Source: JAXGMQ01 sp964613055
Lineage (GTDB): Bacteria > Caldisericota > Caldisericia > JAAYUI01
DNA length: 19,514 nt
Direction: 5' to 3'
Assembly: GCA_964613055.1 (NCBI GenBank)
Contig: CAZTGD010000037.1
Coordinates: 1-19,514 of the forward strand
Under the pieces are notes generated by a model. The model had not been told where the DNA came from. It made no database searches and was given only the letters and a program-made list of their open reading frames with translations. The position numbers and the translations under genes were made by a program. Shown here piece by piece: positions 1 to 7,991 of this stretch (positions are counted from its first letter, which is position 1; each line of letters starts with the position of its first letter).

Positions 1-415
1 AAATGGGGATTCAACTTGAGAAAGTATGATATGTGTATGCTATACTTCTGAAAGAGTTTAGAGAGAGACCGTTTATCTAGTCTGGACCCTATAATAATAC
101 CTAATACAGCGATACAAGGCACAGAAGGGGTGAAGTGCCGTTTCGGTTTATAATCACACCTATTCAAGAAGAGTTGTTAATACAGAGCCTTACAGGGTGT
201 TTGAAGGGGTGTATAAGGTAAGGGATATGCAGATAGAGGACAGAGCATGCTGATATAAGGCACGACACGGCGAGTTATAAGTAATCACCTTATAATATGC
301 ACGCCCAACGTAGGGATGTCTGGCTATAATAATAGATAAACCAGGTGGTCGGGATAATTATTTTACATTCTAAACAGATCCACAATTGTAATGATATTGT
401 AATTATAACAATCAA
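1..415. other. Gene-poor left-edge region
   Basis: I see no convincing gene here. The + strand is rich in G and A and carries many short TATAA-type words, for example near 91, 150, 212, 254, 276, 291 and 325. A few recur at roughly 20-bp distances, but without the strict register seen at 12609-12920. There is no tRNA-like cloverleaf and no clear terminator hairpin. On the minus strand this is the region just downstream of the gene ending at 416. Confidence 0.5.
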
Positions 416-2158
416 TCACTCATCATATATAACAAACAACTCTTCTTCACTAATTTTTTCCCCATGCCGTACTTTGCAAACGCTACATAAAACAAAGGTC
501 TCCTGGTTTACCTTTTTTTTCTCGGGGGTTATGAATGATACCGTGACTGTCTCTGTTTCGAATGTGCCTATCTGAATCTCTTCTGTGGGGAAATCATATT
601 CTATCAATGAATCACCAGGTTTAATCAAGAAAGAAACTGGTTTACTGCATTCATTAGTTATTTCTAACTCAACCACCGTTTCTTCACCTTCTTTCACTAG
701 GTGCGGGGAAACACCATAAGCAATCTCATTGCATACATCACAGTATTTGAATACTACATCCTTTTTGCATGTATCACTTTCAATAAAAGCACCTTTGTCA
801 TAGACAAGCCTTATTGTTATCAAAGTAGCTATTGTATCAATAGTTCTATTACATGGATAGAATTCAACACGTGTTTTGGGAAAAGTATTGTTTGATTTAA
901 CTTCGTATGGTCCTCCATTGATGAGTTTTGTCAGTGAGTCTTCAGGGAATAATGCCTTCCCTTCTTCGCTGAACTCAACTACAAATCTAATCGGGAATGA
1001 ATTATTGTTGACAATAGAGAAATCAAATCCAATTATTCCGTTATTGCCTGATACACATGTATCGCTATCTAAGTCGTCCACTGAGAAGATTTTCTTATCA
1101 ATTGGTTCATCACCAACAGTAACAGAGTCTATAAGTATGTCCCAATCGTAATCATCATTTTTATAACCATTGCTATCATCCATCTCACAACCACAATTTG
1201 TTATGGGATAGTTCAATATTACTATCTTGTATTGTGGTAGAAATTTGATGTAAGTAGCACCTGTTAATTCAGCAATTATTCTTATTGGAATCATAAAATG
1301 CTCGTTTCCAGCATCATCAACGTCAATAAATGGTGAAGGGCAATCAATGAAAACATCATTGTACGTATCATGAATGTAAGATTTACCCTTCCACATTACA
1401 TATTTGTAGAAGTGTACAGACTCTTTTTCATCAATGTATGAATAGATTGTCCTTGGCATATAGATTTCCAATTGATCATAAGTTGATCCACAATCATTGT
1501 ATTTGACGTGAGCGCCCGGTATCGAATTTACAAAGTCCTTTTCGCTGATGTACATTCTATAGTCTTTTACAATAGGTTCATGGAATAGAGGGAGTCCATG
1601 ACACACATCAATAATACCATTGTCATTTATTGGAAGAGAATTTTCATTTACATCTTCTGATATTGGTTCATCAGTCATAATAATTCTACCGTTCTTTTGA
1701 TCAACTTGATAAATCATCTCAAGGATACACTCACAATCATCATCAATGTTTTTATCGATCAGCGACATGAACTTTGGTGAAACGGTTTCTGATACTCCTA
1801 TAACGTTTGACAATCCATCTACCACTTTAATTCTGTAATAATTCTGGTTTTTTTGAGGGCATGTAGAGAATGTCGTCTCTTTTATCCCAAAGTCTACAAG
1901 AGGCTTAAATACACCTTCTTTATCAATAGAAGTTTCAGGCAAGTACCACTGATTGGGGTATACATCATCCCAACATAAATTGATTTCTTCATATACCGAA
2001 GTCATAGAGGCTCTTAGATTCATCTCTAGTTTTTCATCAGATGCATAATACTTACCGTATGGCAAACAAAGCATAATAACCACAATTGCCAACAAAACCA
2101 ATGTGATAATAGGATTGAATTTAGGGACAGTTTTCTTCGAAGTATTCTTTATTCGCAT
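416..2158 (-). CDS. Membrane-anchored Cys-rich protein: pilin-like N-terminus, CuAO-N1-like domain, beta-sandwich regions
   Basis: This 580-residue protein is predicted to be exported; no specific function is recognised. The start at 2158 is chosen because AAGGAG lies 8 nt upstream; a longer reading frame from 2212 lacks such a site. Residues about 14-35 form one membrane helix (FNPIITLVLLAIVVIMLCLP). It is followed by an amphipathic stretch and a Tyr-Pro, Trp-Tyr-Leu-Pro, Thr-Cys-Pro pattern that looks like a pseudopilin head, although the prepilin peptidase G/FTLIE site is absent. Around residues 290-340 the motif IPIRIIAELTGA and following strands match the copper-amine-oxidase N1-like (stalk) repeat. 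The C-terminal 220 residues read as two beta-sandwich regions with motifs such as VVELEITNECSKPVSF. About twenty cysteines suggest disulfides outside the cytoplasm. It overlaps the upstream lipoprotein gene by 38 bp, so the two are probably translated together. Confidence 0.75.
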   Translation of the reverse strand: MRIKNTSKKTVPKFNPIITLVLLAIVVIMLCLPYGKYYASDEKLEMNLRASMTSVYEEINLCWDDVYPNQWYLPETSIDKEGVFKPLVDFGIKETTFSTCPQKNQNYYRIKVVDGLSNVIGVSETVSPKFMSLIDKNIDDDCECILEMIYQVDQKNGRIIMTDEPISEDVNENSLPINDNGIIDVCHGLPLFHEPIVKDYRMYISEKDFVNSIPGAHVKYNDCGSTYDQLEIYMPRTIYSYIDEKESVHFYKYVMWKGKSYIHDTYNDVFIDCPSPFIDVDDAGNEHFMIPIRIIAELTGATYIKFLPQYKIVILNYPITNCGCEMDDSNGYKNDDYDWDILIDSVTVGDEPIDKKIFSVDDLDSDTCVSGNNGIIGFDFSIVNNNSFPIRFVVEFSEEGKALFPEDSLTKLINGGPYEVKSNNTFPKTRVEFYPCNRTIDTIATLITIRLVYDKGAFIESDTCKKDVVFKYCDVCNEIAYGVSPHLVKEGEETVVELEITNECSKPVSFLIKPGDSLIEYDFPTEEIQIGTFETETVTVSFITPEKKKVNQETFVLCSVCKVRHGEKISEEELFVIYDE

Positions 2159-3362
2159 GTTCCCACTCCTTATGATCGATGTAATTTGTGTCAGGGATAT
2201 TAACAAATCCATTATTTGTTAGGACTAAGGGTGTTCCATTTCTTTCATATTGATTATTGTTAATAGGAGCAGTTATTCGCATTTCATTAGAATAGTACCA
2301 AGCAATAACATCCCATCGAGTTGCCATGATGTCTTCAAATGCCCAATCCTTTTCACCACCAATACCGGCACAGATCAATGATGCATATCCTAAGCCTGGG
2401 CTTGGTCTTATTTCAGTGAACTCACTTAGATATGCAGAAGATGAAAAACCCCGATGACCCAGTTTTATAAAGTTAGAAACATCGAAATAATCTTCAATTA
2501 CAGATGACATATAAAAAGCTTCAGTTCCCAACTGAGTGAAGAAGTCATCGCTATCAGTTCGAACGTTCTTCATACCATATTCCCTTAGCTTTTTCCTGAT
2601 ATACGTAGTCATGTAGTTAGATAGAACTTTATTTTTTACAGGGTAAGTTTTAATTATCTCTCCTATTGGAATATCCCCACTCATAACCGATTTCAATGTG
2701 CCCATCTGGAGCATCATAGACAATTCAAAGGTGATATTACTGTCAAGGCTATCACACTCGAACCTTTCATCAAAAGGAATTTCATCATCATATTCTATCC
2801 CAAACCTAACTGAACAGTATGATGTCCAGAAGGCAGAGGACATGAGTTGGTCAAATGTTGGTATAAAGTAATTGATACTGTGGTTCTCTGTATTCATCGA
2901 ATCTATGTATGGTGTTTCAAATAGCTCTGGATTGTGATTACACACAGCATAAGCATATGCTGTGTGATAATAGAACTCATCACAGGTGATCTCTGGGAAC
3001 ATGCTTTTTGCCTTGCTGTAGTTTTCATCTGCAAACTCTCCCACCACCTTTAGAAATGACTCGCCACCCTCATACACATAGTCATTGCTACCACCGTCTA
3101 TCATGTCTGCTGAAAGCATGCTGGCAAGCTCTGGTCTGTCTTGTATTGCCCTATTAAGAGAGGAGATGGTGGCATTCTTTTCTTCAAGCTGTTGTTCACT
3201 CATAGTAGACATTGCTTCATCGTCAAGGATAAATGTTGGATATGAGTCTAGGGAAAGAGATATACTATCCAGTGAACATGATGTACTCCCACATGAAGAA
3301 AACACAGCACACATTGATACAACCATCAAACCTGAAATCACAATCGAAATCATTCTTCTCAT
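2121..3362 (-). CDS. Exported lipoprotein of unknown function
   Basis: This 413-residue protein is not recognised as any family. The start at 3362 is fixed by a strong AGGAGGT site 8 nt upstream. The N-terminus has arginines at residues 2-3, a hydrophobic core and the lipobox-like VFSSC, so it should be a lipoprotein anchored at Cys 24. The -3 residue is Phe rather than the usual Leu, so the lipobox is slightly atypical. The mature protein is acidic, mostly helical in appearance and contains scattered cysteines. It ends in Asn-Cys-Pro. Its last 38 bp overlap the start of the pilin-like protein gene, and a candidate promoter lies just upstream, so it is the first gene of a two-gene operon. The AT-rich composition matches its partner and differs from the purine genes to the right. 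Confidence 0.8.
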   Translation of the reverse strand: MRRMISIVISGLMVVSMCAVFSSCGSTSCSLDSISLSLDSYPTFILDDEAMSTMSEQQLEEKNATISSLNRAIQDRPELASMLSADMIDGGSNDYVYEGGESFLKVVGEFADENYSKAKSMFPEITCDEFYYHTAYAYAVCNHNPELFETPYIDSMNTENHSINYFIPTFDQLMSSAFWTSYCSVRFGIEYDDEIPFDERFECDSLDSNITFELSMMLQMGTLKSVMSGDIPIGEIIKTYPVKNKVLSNYMTTYIRKKLREYGMKNVRTDSDDFFTQLGTEAFYMSSVIEDYFDVSNFIKLGHRGFSSSAYLSEFTEIRPSPGLGYASLICAGIGGEKDWAFEDIMATRWDVIAWYYSNEMRITAPINNNQYERNGTPLVLTNNGFVNIPDTNYIDHKEWEHANKEYFEENCP

Positions 3363-3384
3363 ACAAGCACCTCCTGAACCAATC

Positions 3385-3412
3385 ATTGTAATCAATAATT
3401 CGAGTATAACAA
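3385..3412 (-). promoter_or_regulatory. Candidate sigma-70 promoter for the 3362-416 operon
   Basis: Read on the minus strand: TTGTTA (3412-3407), a 16-bp spacer, then TACAAT (3390-3385), which matches five of six bases of TATAAT. A start about 7 nt after the -10 box would give a leader of roughly 20 nt carrying the AGGAGGT site. The -35 box matches only four of six bases and the region is AT-rich, so a chance match is possible. Confidence 0.4.
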
Positions 3413-3618
3413 TCTATCATCAGTAAACTCACAACCTTAGCCAAAAGCTAGTGTTTTCAGAAAACAAATCTAATAGAATAATTCAACTATAACCATAATA
3501 ATAAACTACATGTAACCCTCAAAAACATCTAGATTCACTCCAACAAATAGTTGCTGTAAAGATATACTTATCAAAAAGATCACTATTATCCAAACATCAA
3601 AACAATATCGAAAGCAAG

Positions 3619-4629
3619 CTACTCTTTCTCAGGATTCGACTGATAGAAAATCTGCGAATACCCACACACAGCGACCCTGTTTTCGGGTAGTACATACAGT
3701 TCGTCAATCTGAGGGTTGATATAAAGGTCTTCCAGCAGTTCCCAGCCATGAGTAAACGTCATCAACCTGTCTGGCATCAGCACTGCAACGCCATCATCGG
3801 CAACCTCAAAATCAAGAGCGTTCCACCGAAGCTCCATCGTCTCATACACCTCGCCAACTAGATTGACCTTCTTGATAAATTTTCCATCAGCATACACCAT
3901 TCCATTTTCTATTTCCTTGGGCATGACACTCACATCAGCTTCAATCTCCCATAGGAGCTCTCCTGACTCTGGATTGATTGCATACAGAGTGTCGCTTGAA
4001 ACAAAGGCAATGCACCAACCAAGATCAGATAGTACTCCATGAAAGTTGTCTTCAGAAGGCGCCCAGCTCCACTGTGCGATTCCGTTGCTGTTTCTCGCCT
4101 CCACGATACCTTCGACGGTTTGATAGACAAAGAGACCATTAGCATATATGAACACTGGAATCGATTCAGGTATCTCAAAACCAGCATCATCGGCAAAGAA
4201 CTCTGTCTCAGTCATTCTCCACCATCTATCCTCTACCCAAACTGGTTTTGACCCAAACTCCTCACTTTTGATCAATTCCAAAATCCTTCCACCACGTGAC
4301 AGTCTGACCACCTTCTCCATTTCACTCGATTCAAAACCCGCAAGGAACTGGTTGTTGCCGGATACTACCCAAACACATGTCCAAGCCCTGTCCACGGTAT
4401 TTTCATACTTCCACGCCGGAACACCATCCATCGAATTGATGCAGACAACCTGCTCTCGAACTGGGATCGCCATCATTTGATCCAGCATACATGACTGTCC
4501 TGTTGCGTGATAACCGGTTACTGCAAGCTCTTCAAGGTTGCGAATGCTTGTAGATTGGACTGCCTGTGATCCACCGCATCCATAAGCAACAACTACTATG
4601 ACTAATAGGAAATACTTAATTGATCTCAT
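3619..4629 (-). CDS. PQQ-like beta-propeller lipoprotein
   Basis: This 336-residue exported protein is probably a lipoprotein: the N-terminus is MRSIKYF, a hydrophobic stretch, then YGCGG with the likely lipidated cysteine at 18. The mature part has repeated beta-propeller blades. The clearest resembles the PQQ-like repeat: YAINPESGELLWEIEAD near residues 216-232, and VVCINSMDGVPAWKYE near residues 61-76. Such folds act as extracytoplasmic binding or scaffold domains. No enzyme motif is visible and no ligand can be inferred. No SD precedes the ATG. On the minus strand a TAGAAT hexamer ends 6 nt before the start codon, a spacing that would fit a leaderless transcript, although no good -35 box accompanies it. 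The gene stands alone, with more than 75 bp on each side. Confidence 0.75.
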   Translation of the reverse strand: MRSIKYFLLVIVVVAYGCGGSQAVQSTSIRNLEELAVTGYHATGQSCMLDQMMAIPVREQVVCINSMDGVPAWKYENTVDRAWTCVWVVSGNNQFLAGFESSEMEKVVRLSRGGRILELIKSEEFGSKPVWVEDRWWRMTETEFFADDAGFEIPESIPVFIYANGLFVYQTVEGIVEARNSNGIAQWSWAPSEDNFHGVLSDLGWCIAFVSSDTLYAINPESGELLWEIEADVSVMPKEIENGMVYADGKFIKKVNLVGEVYETMELRWNALDFEVADDGVAVLMPDRLMTFTHGWELLEDLYINPQIDELYVLPENRVAVCGYSQIFYQSNPEKE

Positions 4630-4707
4630 GAATGAATTCTAACATCCAAAGACCACCGACAGGTTAACTGTTATTTGTATTCAAAACTCAGATATAAATG
4701 CTGATTA

Positions 4708-5220
4708 TTACTTGCTTCTCTTCTTGCCCTTGAATTTGCGCGTTCTGGCAATGGGTGGCAGTTTGGATTTCATCTTTATTCTGTCCGAACTCTTCCCCTT
4801 CTTTAGACTCTTTTTCTGGTGTGGTCTCTTAGCGCCTTGACCTTGCCCTGCGCTCTGGAATCCTGAAAAACCTATCTTTGTCGGGGATCCAAGTTGACCA
4901 GGCTTCCATTCATGCATGCCAGCGTTCTGTTGCGACCCGGCTTTCTTTCGAGTGGATTGCTTTGTTTTGCCTGGGGTGAAGTCCTTCTGATACCAAGTGA
5001 AGGTTCTCTGTGTCATGGATTCGTCATCTGGTTGCTCAGACATGTCAGGATCTGGGTTTGACAAATCAAAGAAGTATGGTGGTCCGGTGAGTTTGCGTAT
5101 CCCGTTTTCATTGAGGGTTATGTTGTTCCCCTCTACCTTTTCTACCCACCCCTGTGTAACAAGATACTCTGAAAGCATCCTCCCCAGGGTGTCAACATCT
5201 ATTTGCATCATTTTTCTCAC
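4708..5220 (-). CDS. Small protein with winged-helix-like N-terminus and very basic tail
   Basis: Up to 170 residues, not assigned to a family. The first 50 residues (IDVDTLGRMLSEYLVTQGW, then VEKVEGNNITLNENG) read as helices followed by a two-strand wing, as in small winged-helix domains; this is inference. From about residue 75 the chain is low-complexity and rich in Lys, Arg, Gly, Gln and Ser, ending in KGKKRSK. Such a tail is typical of nucleic-acid or ribosome binding. The start is uncertain: GTG at 5220 gives the longest frame, but ATG codons at 5211 and 5208 follow immediately and no candidate has a strong SD. The gene diverges from the SIMPL-domain gene at 5334, so the 113 bp between them should hold two promoters. 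Confidence 0.6.
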   Translation of the reverse strand: MRKMMQIDVDTLGRMLSEYLVTQGWVEKVEGNNITLNENGIRKLTGPPYFFDLSNPDPDMSEQPDDESMTQRTFTWYQKDFTPGKTKQSTRKKAGSQQNAGMHEWKPGQLGSPTKIGFSGFQSAGQGQGAKRPHQKKSLKKGKSSDRIKMKSKLPPIARTRKFKGKKRSK

Positions 5221-5273
5221 GCATTAGAGAGTAACTGATAATCTCTGCTATTCAAGTGAGTGCAACACAATAT

Positions 5274-5302
5274 TTGAACATTTCGAGCATCCGGATTGTA
5301 AT
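5274..5302 (+). promoter_or_regulatory. Sigma-70 promoter of the SIMPL-domain gene
   Basis: TTGAAC (5274-5279), a 17-bp spacer and TGTAAT (5297-5302), each close to consensus. The expected start near 5309 gives a leader of about 25 nt containing AGGAGG at 5321-5326, seven bases before the ATG. This geometry also supports choosing the ATG at 5334 over the upstream GTG at 5256, which would overlap the promoter. Confidence 0.65.
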
Positions 5303-5333
5303 AGGGTCAAACAATAAAAAAGGAGGCTCAGAG

Positions 5334-6101
5334 ATGAGCAAAAAGACATTACTAGTAACTGTAGCGATTATCGCAGGATCGATACTGGTTGGGAGCGTGT
5401 CAGCATTTGGAGTCGCTGGGGCAAGCATAACTCCAAATGACACTGGTTCAGATGATGAAGCGAGGATAATCACAACAACTGGCACAGGCATTGTCACCGC
5501 AAAACCTGATAAGTTCACCATCAACTTCACCATCACAACTAACAACAAGTCCGCCAGAGAAGCCCAGCAAAACAATGACACAAAGATCAACGCTTTCATA
5601 GATGCGCTGAAGGACGCCGGTGTAACCGAGGACGACATGAAAACGGTATCATATCGACTTGACACAGCCTATGAGTGGAATCCTGACACCAGAAAGAATG
5701 AGATGATTGGCTACAAAGCCAGCTACACACTGCAGGTAGTCAGATACGACCTTGCGGAGATGGGTGACATCATTGACCTGGCAACAAGCAATGGCGTGAA
5801 TAACATCGGTACGATCATCTACGGCGTTCAGAACCCAGAGAAGCTCACAAACGACGCTCTTGTACTTGCAATGAGAGACGCCCACGACAAGGCTGACATC
5901 GCGCTGGGTGAGTATGATCTCGAGATTGCAAGAGTCGGCAATATCCATCTGAATACATACGACCCAGTAGCACCTCCCATGGCATATGACAAGAGTGACA
6001 TGCGCGCAGTAGGTGCCGAGGAAAGTGGTGGAGTTGCACCGAACATCATAGCCGGCGATCTTGAGTACAGGGTAAACGTGAACGTAACGTTTGAGTTCTA
6101 G
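5334..6101 (+). CDS. Exported SIMPL-domain (DUF541) protein
   Basis: 255 residues. The ATG at 5334 has AGGAGG at 5321-5326. An N-terminal signal sequence (MSKK, then a hydrophobic core to about residue 26, then Ser-Ala) predicts export. The mature protein carries the hallmarks of the SIMPL/DUF541 family: an initial strand ITTTGTGIVTAKPDKFTINF, a helix with repeated Ala/Asn (SAREAQQNNDTKINAFIDAL), GVTEDDMKTVSYRLDTAYEW and a C-terminal strand LEYRVNVNVTFEF. The length is normal for the family. Members assemble as oligomeric periplasmic or cell-surface proteins (for example BP26/OMP28), with poorly defined roles in stress and envelope maintenance. It is a single-gene unit with its own promoter and a downstream hairpin. 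Confidence 0.88.
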   Translation: MSKKTLLVTVAIIAGSILVGSVSAFGVAGASITPNDTGSDDEARIITTTGTGIVTAKPDKFTINFTITTNNKSAREAQQNNDTKINAFIDALKDAGVTEDDMKTVSYRLDTAYEWNPDTRKNEMIGYKASYTLQVVRYDLAEMGDIIDLATSNGVNNIGTIIYGVQNPEKLTNDALVLAMRDAHDKADIALGEYDLEIARVGNIHLNTYDPVAPPMAYDKSDMRAVGAEESGGVAPNIIAGDLEYRVNVNVTFEF

Positions 6102-6135
6102 GTCAATCCAGAGTAGTTTTTCATTTTTTTCTTTT

Positions 6136-6161
6136 ACAGGGGCGCTTTCAGGCGTCCCTGT
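6136..6161 (+). terminator. Stem-loop after the SIMPL gene
   Basis: ACAGGGGCGC (6136-6145) pairs with GCGTCCCTGT (6152-6161): ten pairs including one G-U, with a six-base loop. It starts 34 bp after the stop codon. It would be a standard intrinsic terminator except that the T-rich tract lies before the stem (6118-6135) and only TTGTAT follows it. It may stop transcription inefficiently or protect the 3' end. Confidence 0.45.
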
Positions 6162-6339
6162 TGTATATGAACTAGAATAGTAAGATACAATCAAACCCCA
6201 AAATCAATCGATGTTTCTCTATATGAGAAAAAAGCAATGAACAAAACTCACGAATCATCTCAACCATCCAATATCCGGTGAAAGAGCATCAAAATATTTC
6301 TTGCCACACACAGCTTAAACAAATTTTAGTCAAATACAA

Positions 6340-6369
6340 TTGACATTCAATTGAACTACCGTGGATTAT
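6340..6369 (+). promoter_or_regulatory. Sigma-70 promoter of the NHL/rhodanese-like/membrane/MocR operon
   Basis: A perfect TTGACA (6340-6345), an 18-bp spacer and GATTAT (6364-6369). An alternative pair, TTGAAC with TAGTTT, overlaps it by ten bases. The palindrome TTCAATTGAA sits just downstream of the -35 box and could be an operator, perhaps for the MocR regulator encoded at the end of the operon (inference). Confidence 0.5.
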
Positions 6370-6410
6370 CTGCTAGTTTATTTCAAACCAATACATGAAA
6401 AGGTGGTCAA

Positions 6411-7988
6411 ATGAAGAAATCACTCAAGATTGGACTATTTTCGGTGCTGATACTGTCGCTGGTACTCGCAACCTTTACCCTGAATATCCCATCAGGCACA
6501 GAGGCTGAGGAAGGTGTTGAGATATTTGGTGTGGCATCCAACTCCTTTGGTTATTACATATATGTTGCCGATCCCGTTCACAATCGCGTTATCAAGTACG
6601 ATCTCAATGGAAGCTTCCTGACAGACTTCATCAAACACGAACCCAACGGTGATTGTCCTGGATGGGACTACGAAGGATTGATTGCTGTCTCCGTTTGCCG
6701 CGTAACAGATGTATTTGCAGTAACAGATTATAAACTCAGAAAGGTATTTACATTCAATCCTGATTCCGTTCCCCACCACCCCATTGGTGACCCCTCAAAG
6801 GATGAACTGCTGACCCCATGGCATGCATCTGAAACAGAGATATATGACGACATAGGCAACTATGTTGTTGACAAGGACGGCAACAAGTTCAACCGCTACG
6901 ACCCACCATCCATCGATTTTGACAAGCATGCTGTTGAGTGCGACATATACGGGCTTCTCAGGTTCACCGTTCCCGAGGGGTATGAGAATGAGCCGGCACC
7001 AAAGGGATCAGGTGAAGGAGAGTTTGACACACCAGAAGGAATAGCTGTAGACAGACGTGGTTATGTACTCATAGCTGATACGGGCAACAACAGGATTCAG
7101 AAATTCAGAAGGAACGGCGAGTATGTCATGGAGTGGGATGGCAGTGATGATGGCACTAAGTATGACAAGCCAGTCTACATCATTCCGGACTTCAATGATG
7201 ACTCACCTAACCGCTATTATATTGTCGACCAGGGCAACAAACGCATTGTCATCACTGATGAATACGGCGAATTACTATATGAGTTCCAGCCAAAGAAAGA
7301 AAACGGAGAACTACTCAATCGTATGGTAGCCGCCGCAATCGACATGGAATACAACATTTGGATTGCAGATGCTGAGAGCGAAAAAGTGTATAAGTATGGT
7401 GCAATCGATAGTGACAAGGAATTTGAACTGCTTCTGACGATCAATAATGCTCTTGACCCTCCACCCATCTTCACACACGTAACACGAATCATCCTGAAGA
7501 AATTCTTCGGATTCGTAGATGAGGCAACCGTTCCCATCAAGCCTTATGCACAGATAGTGAATGATCGAACCCTCGTACCACTCAGATGGGTTGGCGAGAA
7601 TGCTTTGACTCAGTTGAATCCGGACCATGGTGTAACCTACGAATGCGCAATTGACTGGGATGGAGACGAAAGAAAAGCCACTTTCTCACTACCAGAGATC
7701 GAATTCAGTAATAAACTCTCCTACGAAGCAAAGAAGGTTGAGTTGTGGCTTGGCAATCCAACCGCCAAGATCAATGGCGTTGAAACACCAATCGATAAAA
7801 ACAACCCCAACGTCAAACCTGACATAATAGATGACAGACTGTTTGTCCCTGTCCGCTTCATCGCAGAGGCGTTTGGAGCAGAGGTTATCTGGAAACCCAA
7901 ACATGAGATCCCGTTAACTCGCTTTGGAGAGGTAATCATCAACATGCCCAGCACCGAAAGGGTCGCGGAGGCATACGGAATTGAGTAG
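6411..7988 (+). CDS. Secreted NHL-repeat protein with C-terminal CuAO-N1-like stalk domain
   Basis: 525 residues. The start has AAGGTGG eight bases upstream. Residues 1-31 form a signal peptide (MKKSLK, hydrophobic core, TEAEE). At least four NHL-type blades follow: YIYVADPVHNRVIKYDLNG near 46-64, GIAVDRRGYVLIADTGNNRI near 210-229, YYIVDQGNKRIVITDEYGEL near 270-289, and IWIADAESEKVYKY near 315-328. NHL propellers bind proteins, glycans or nucleic acids. From about residue 383 there is a copper-amine-oxidase N1-like domain in two halves: DRTLVPLRWVGE, and later DRLFVPVRFIAEAFGAEVIW. In other bacteria this domain anchors or presents exported proteins. It contains no oxidase active site. The gene leads a four-gene operon; its stop is followed after three bases by the rhodanese-like gene. 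Confidence 0.88.
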   Translation: MKKSLKIGLFSVLILSLVLATFTLNIPSGTEAEEGVEIFGVASNSFGYYIYVADPVHNRVIKYDLNGSFLTDFIKHEPNGDCPGWDYEGLIAVSVCRVTDVFAVTDYKLRKVFTFNPDSVPHHPIGDPSKDELLTPWHASETEIYDDIGNYVVDKDGNKFNRYDPPSIDFDKHAVECDIYGLLRFTVPEGYENEPAPKGSGEGEFDTPEGIAVDRRGYVLIADTGNNRIQKFRRNGEYVMEWDGSDDGTKYDKPVYIIPDFNDDSPNRYYIVDQGNKRIVITDEYGELLYEFQPKKENGELLNRMVAAAIDMEYNIWIADAESEKVYKYGAIDSDKEFELLLTINNALDPPPIFTHVTRIILKKFFGFVDEATVPIKPYAQIVNDRTLVPLRWVGENALTQLNPDHGVTYECAIDWDGDERKATFSLPEIEFSNKLSYEAKKVELWLGNPTAKINGVETPIDKNNPNVKPDIIDDRLFVPVRFIAEAFGAEVIWKPKHEIPLTRFGEVIINMPSTERVAEAYGIE

Positions 7989-7991
7989 AGC

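Larger units (their letters stand above)
6102..6410. other. Intergenic region between SIMPL and NHL genes
   Basis: About 300 bp with no gene. It contains the GC-rich hairpin at 6136-6161, a small AT hairpin TTTCTC-TATAT-GAGAAA at 6214-6230, and the promoter of the next operon at 6340-6369. The middle part is A-rich, and I see nothing else in it. Confidence 0.6.

Noticed and set aside
1..51. Open frame from the left edge ending in TGA at 49-51 (KWGFNLRKYDMCMLYF)
   Set aside because: Only 16 codons are visible, too few to tell a gene end from chance.
3085..3426. 113-codon plus-strand frame opposite the lipoprotein gene
   Set aside because: It mirrors the minus-strand gene, which has a strong SD, a signal peptide and consistent domains; the plus frame has no independent support.
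5649..6194. 181-codon minus-strand frame opposite the SIMPL gene
   Set aside because: The plus-strand SIMPL protein is clearly real with promoter, SD and family motifs; the opposite frame has no recognisable features.
6411..7988. Copper amine oxidase enzyme
   Set aside because: Only the N1-like stalk domain is present; the catalytic domain with the topaquinone tyrosine and copper histidines is absent.
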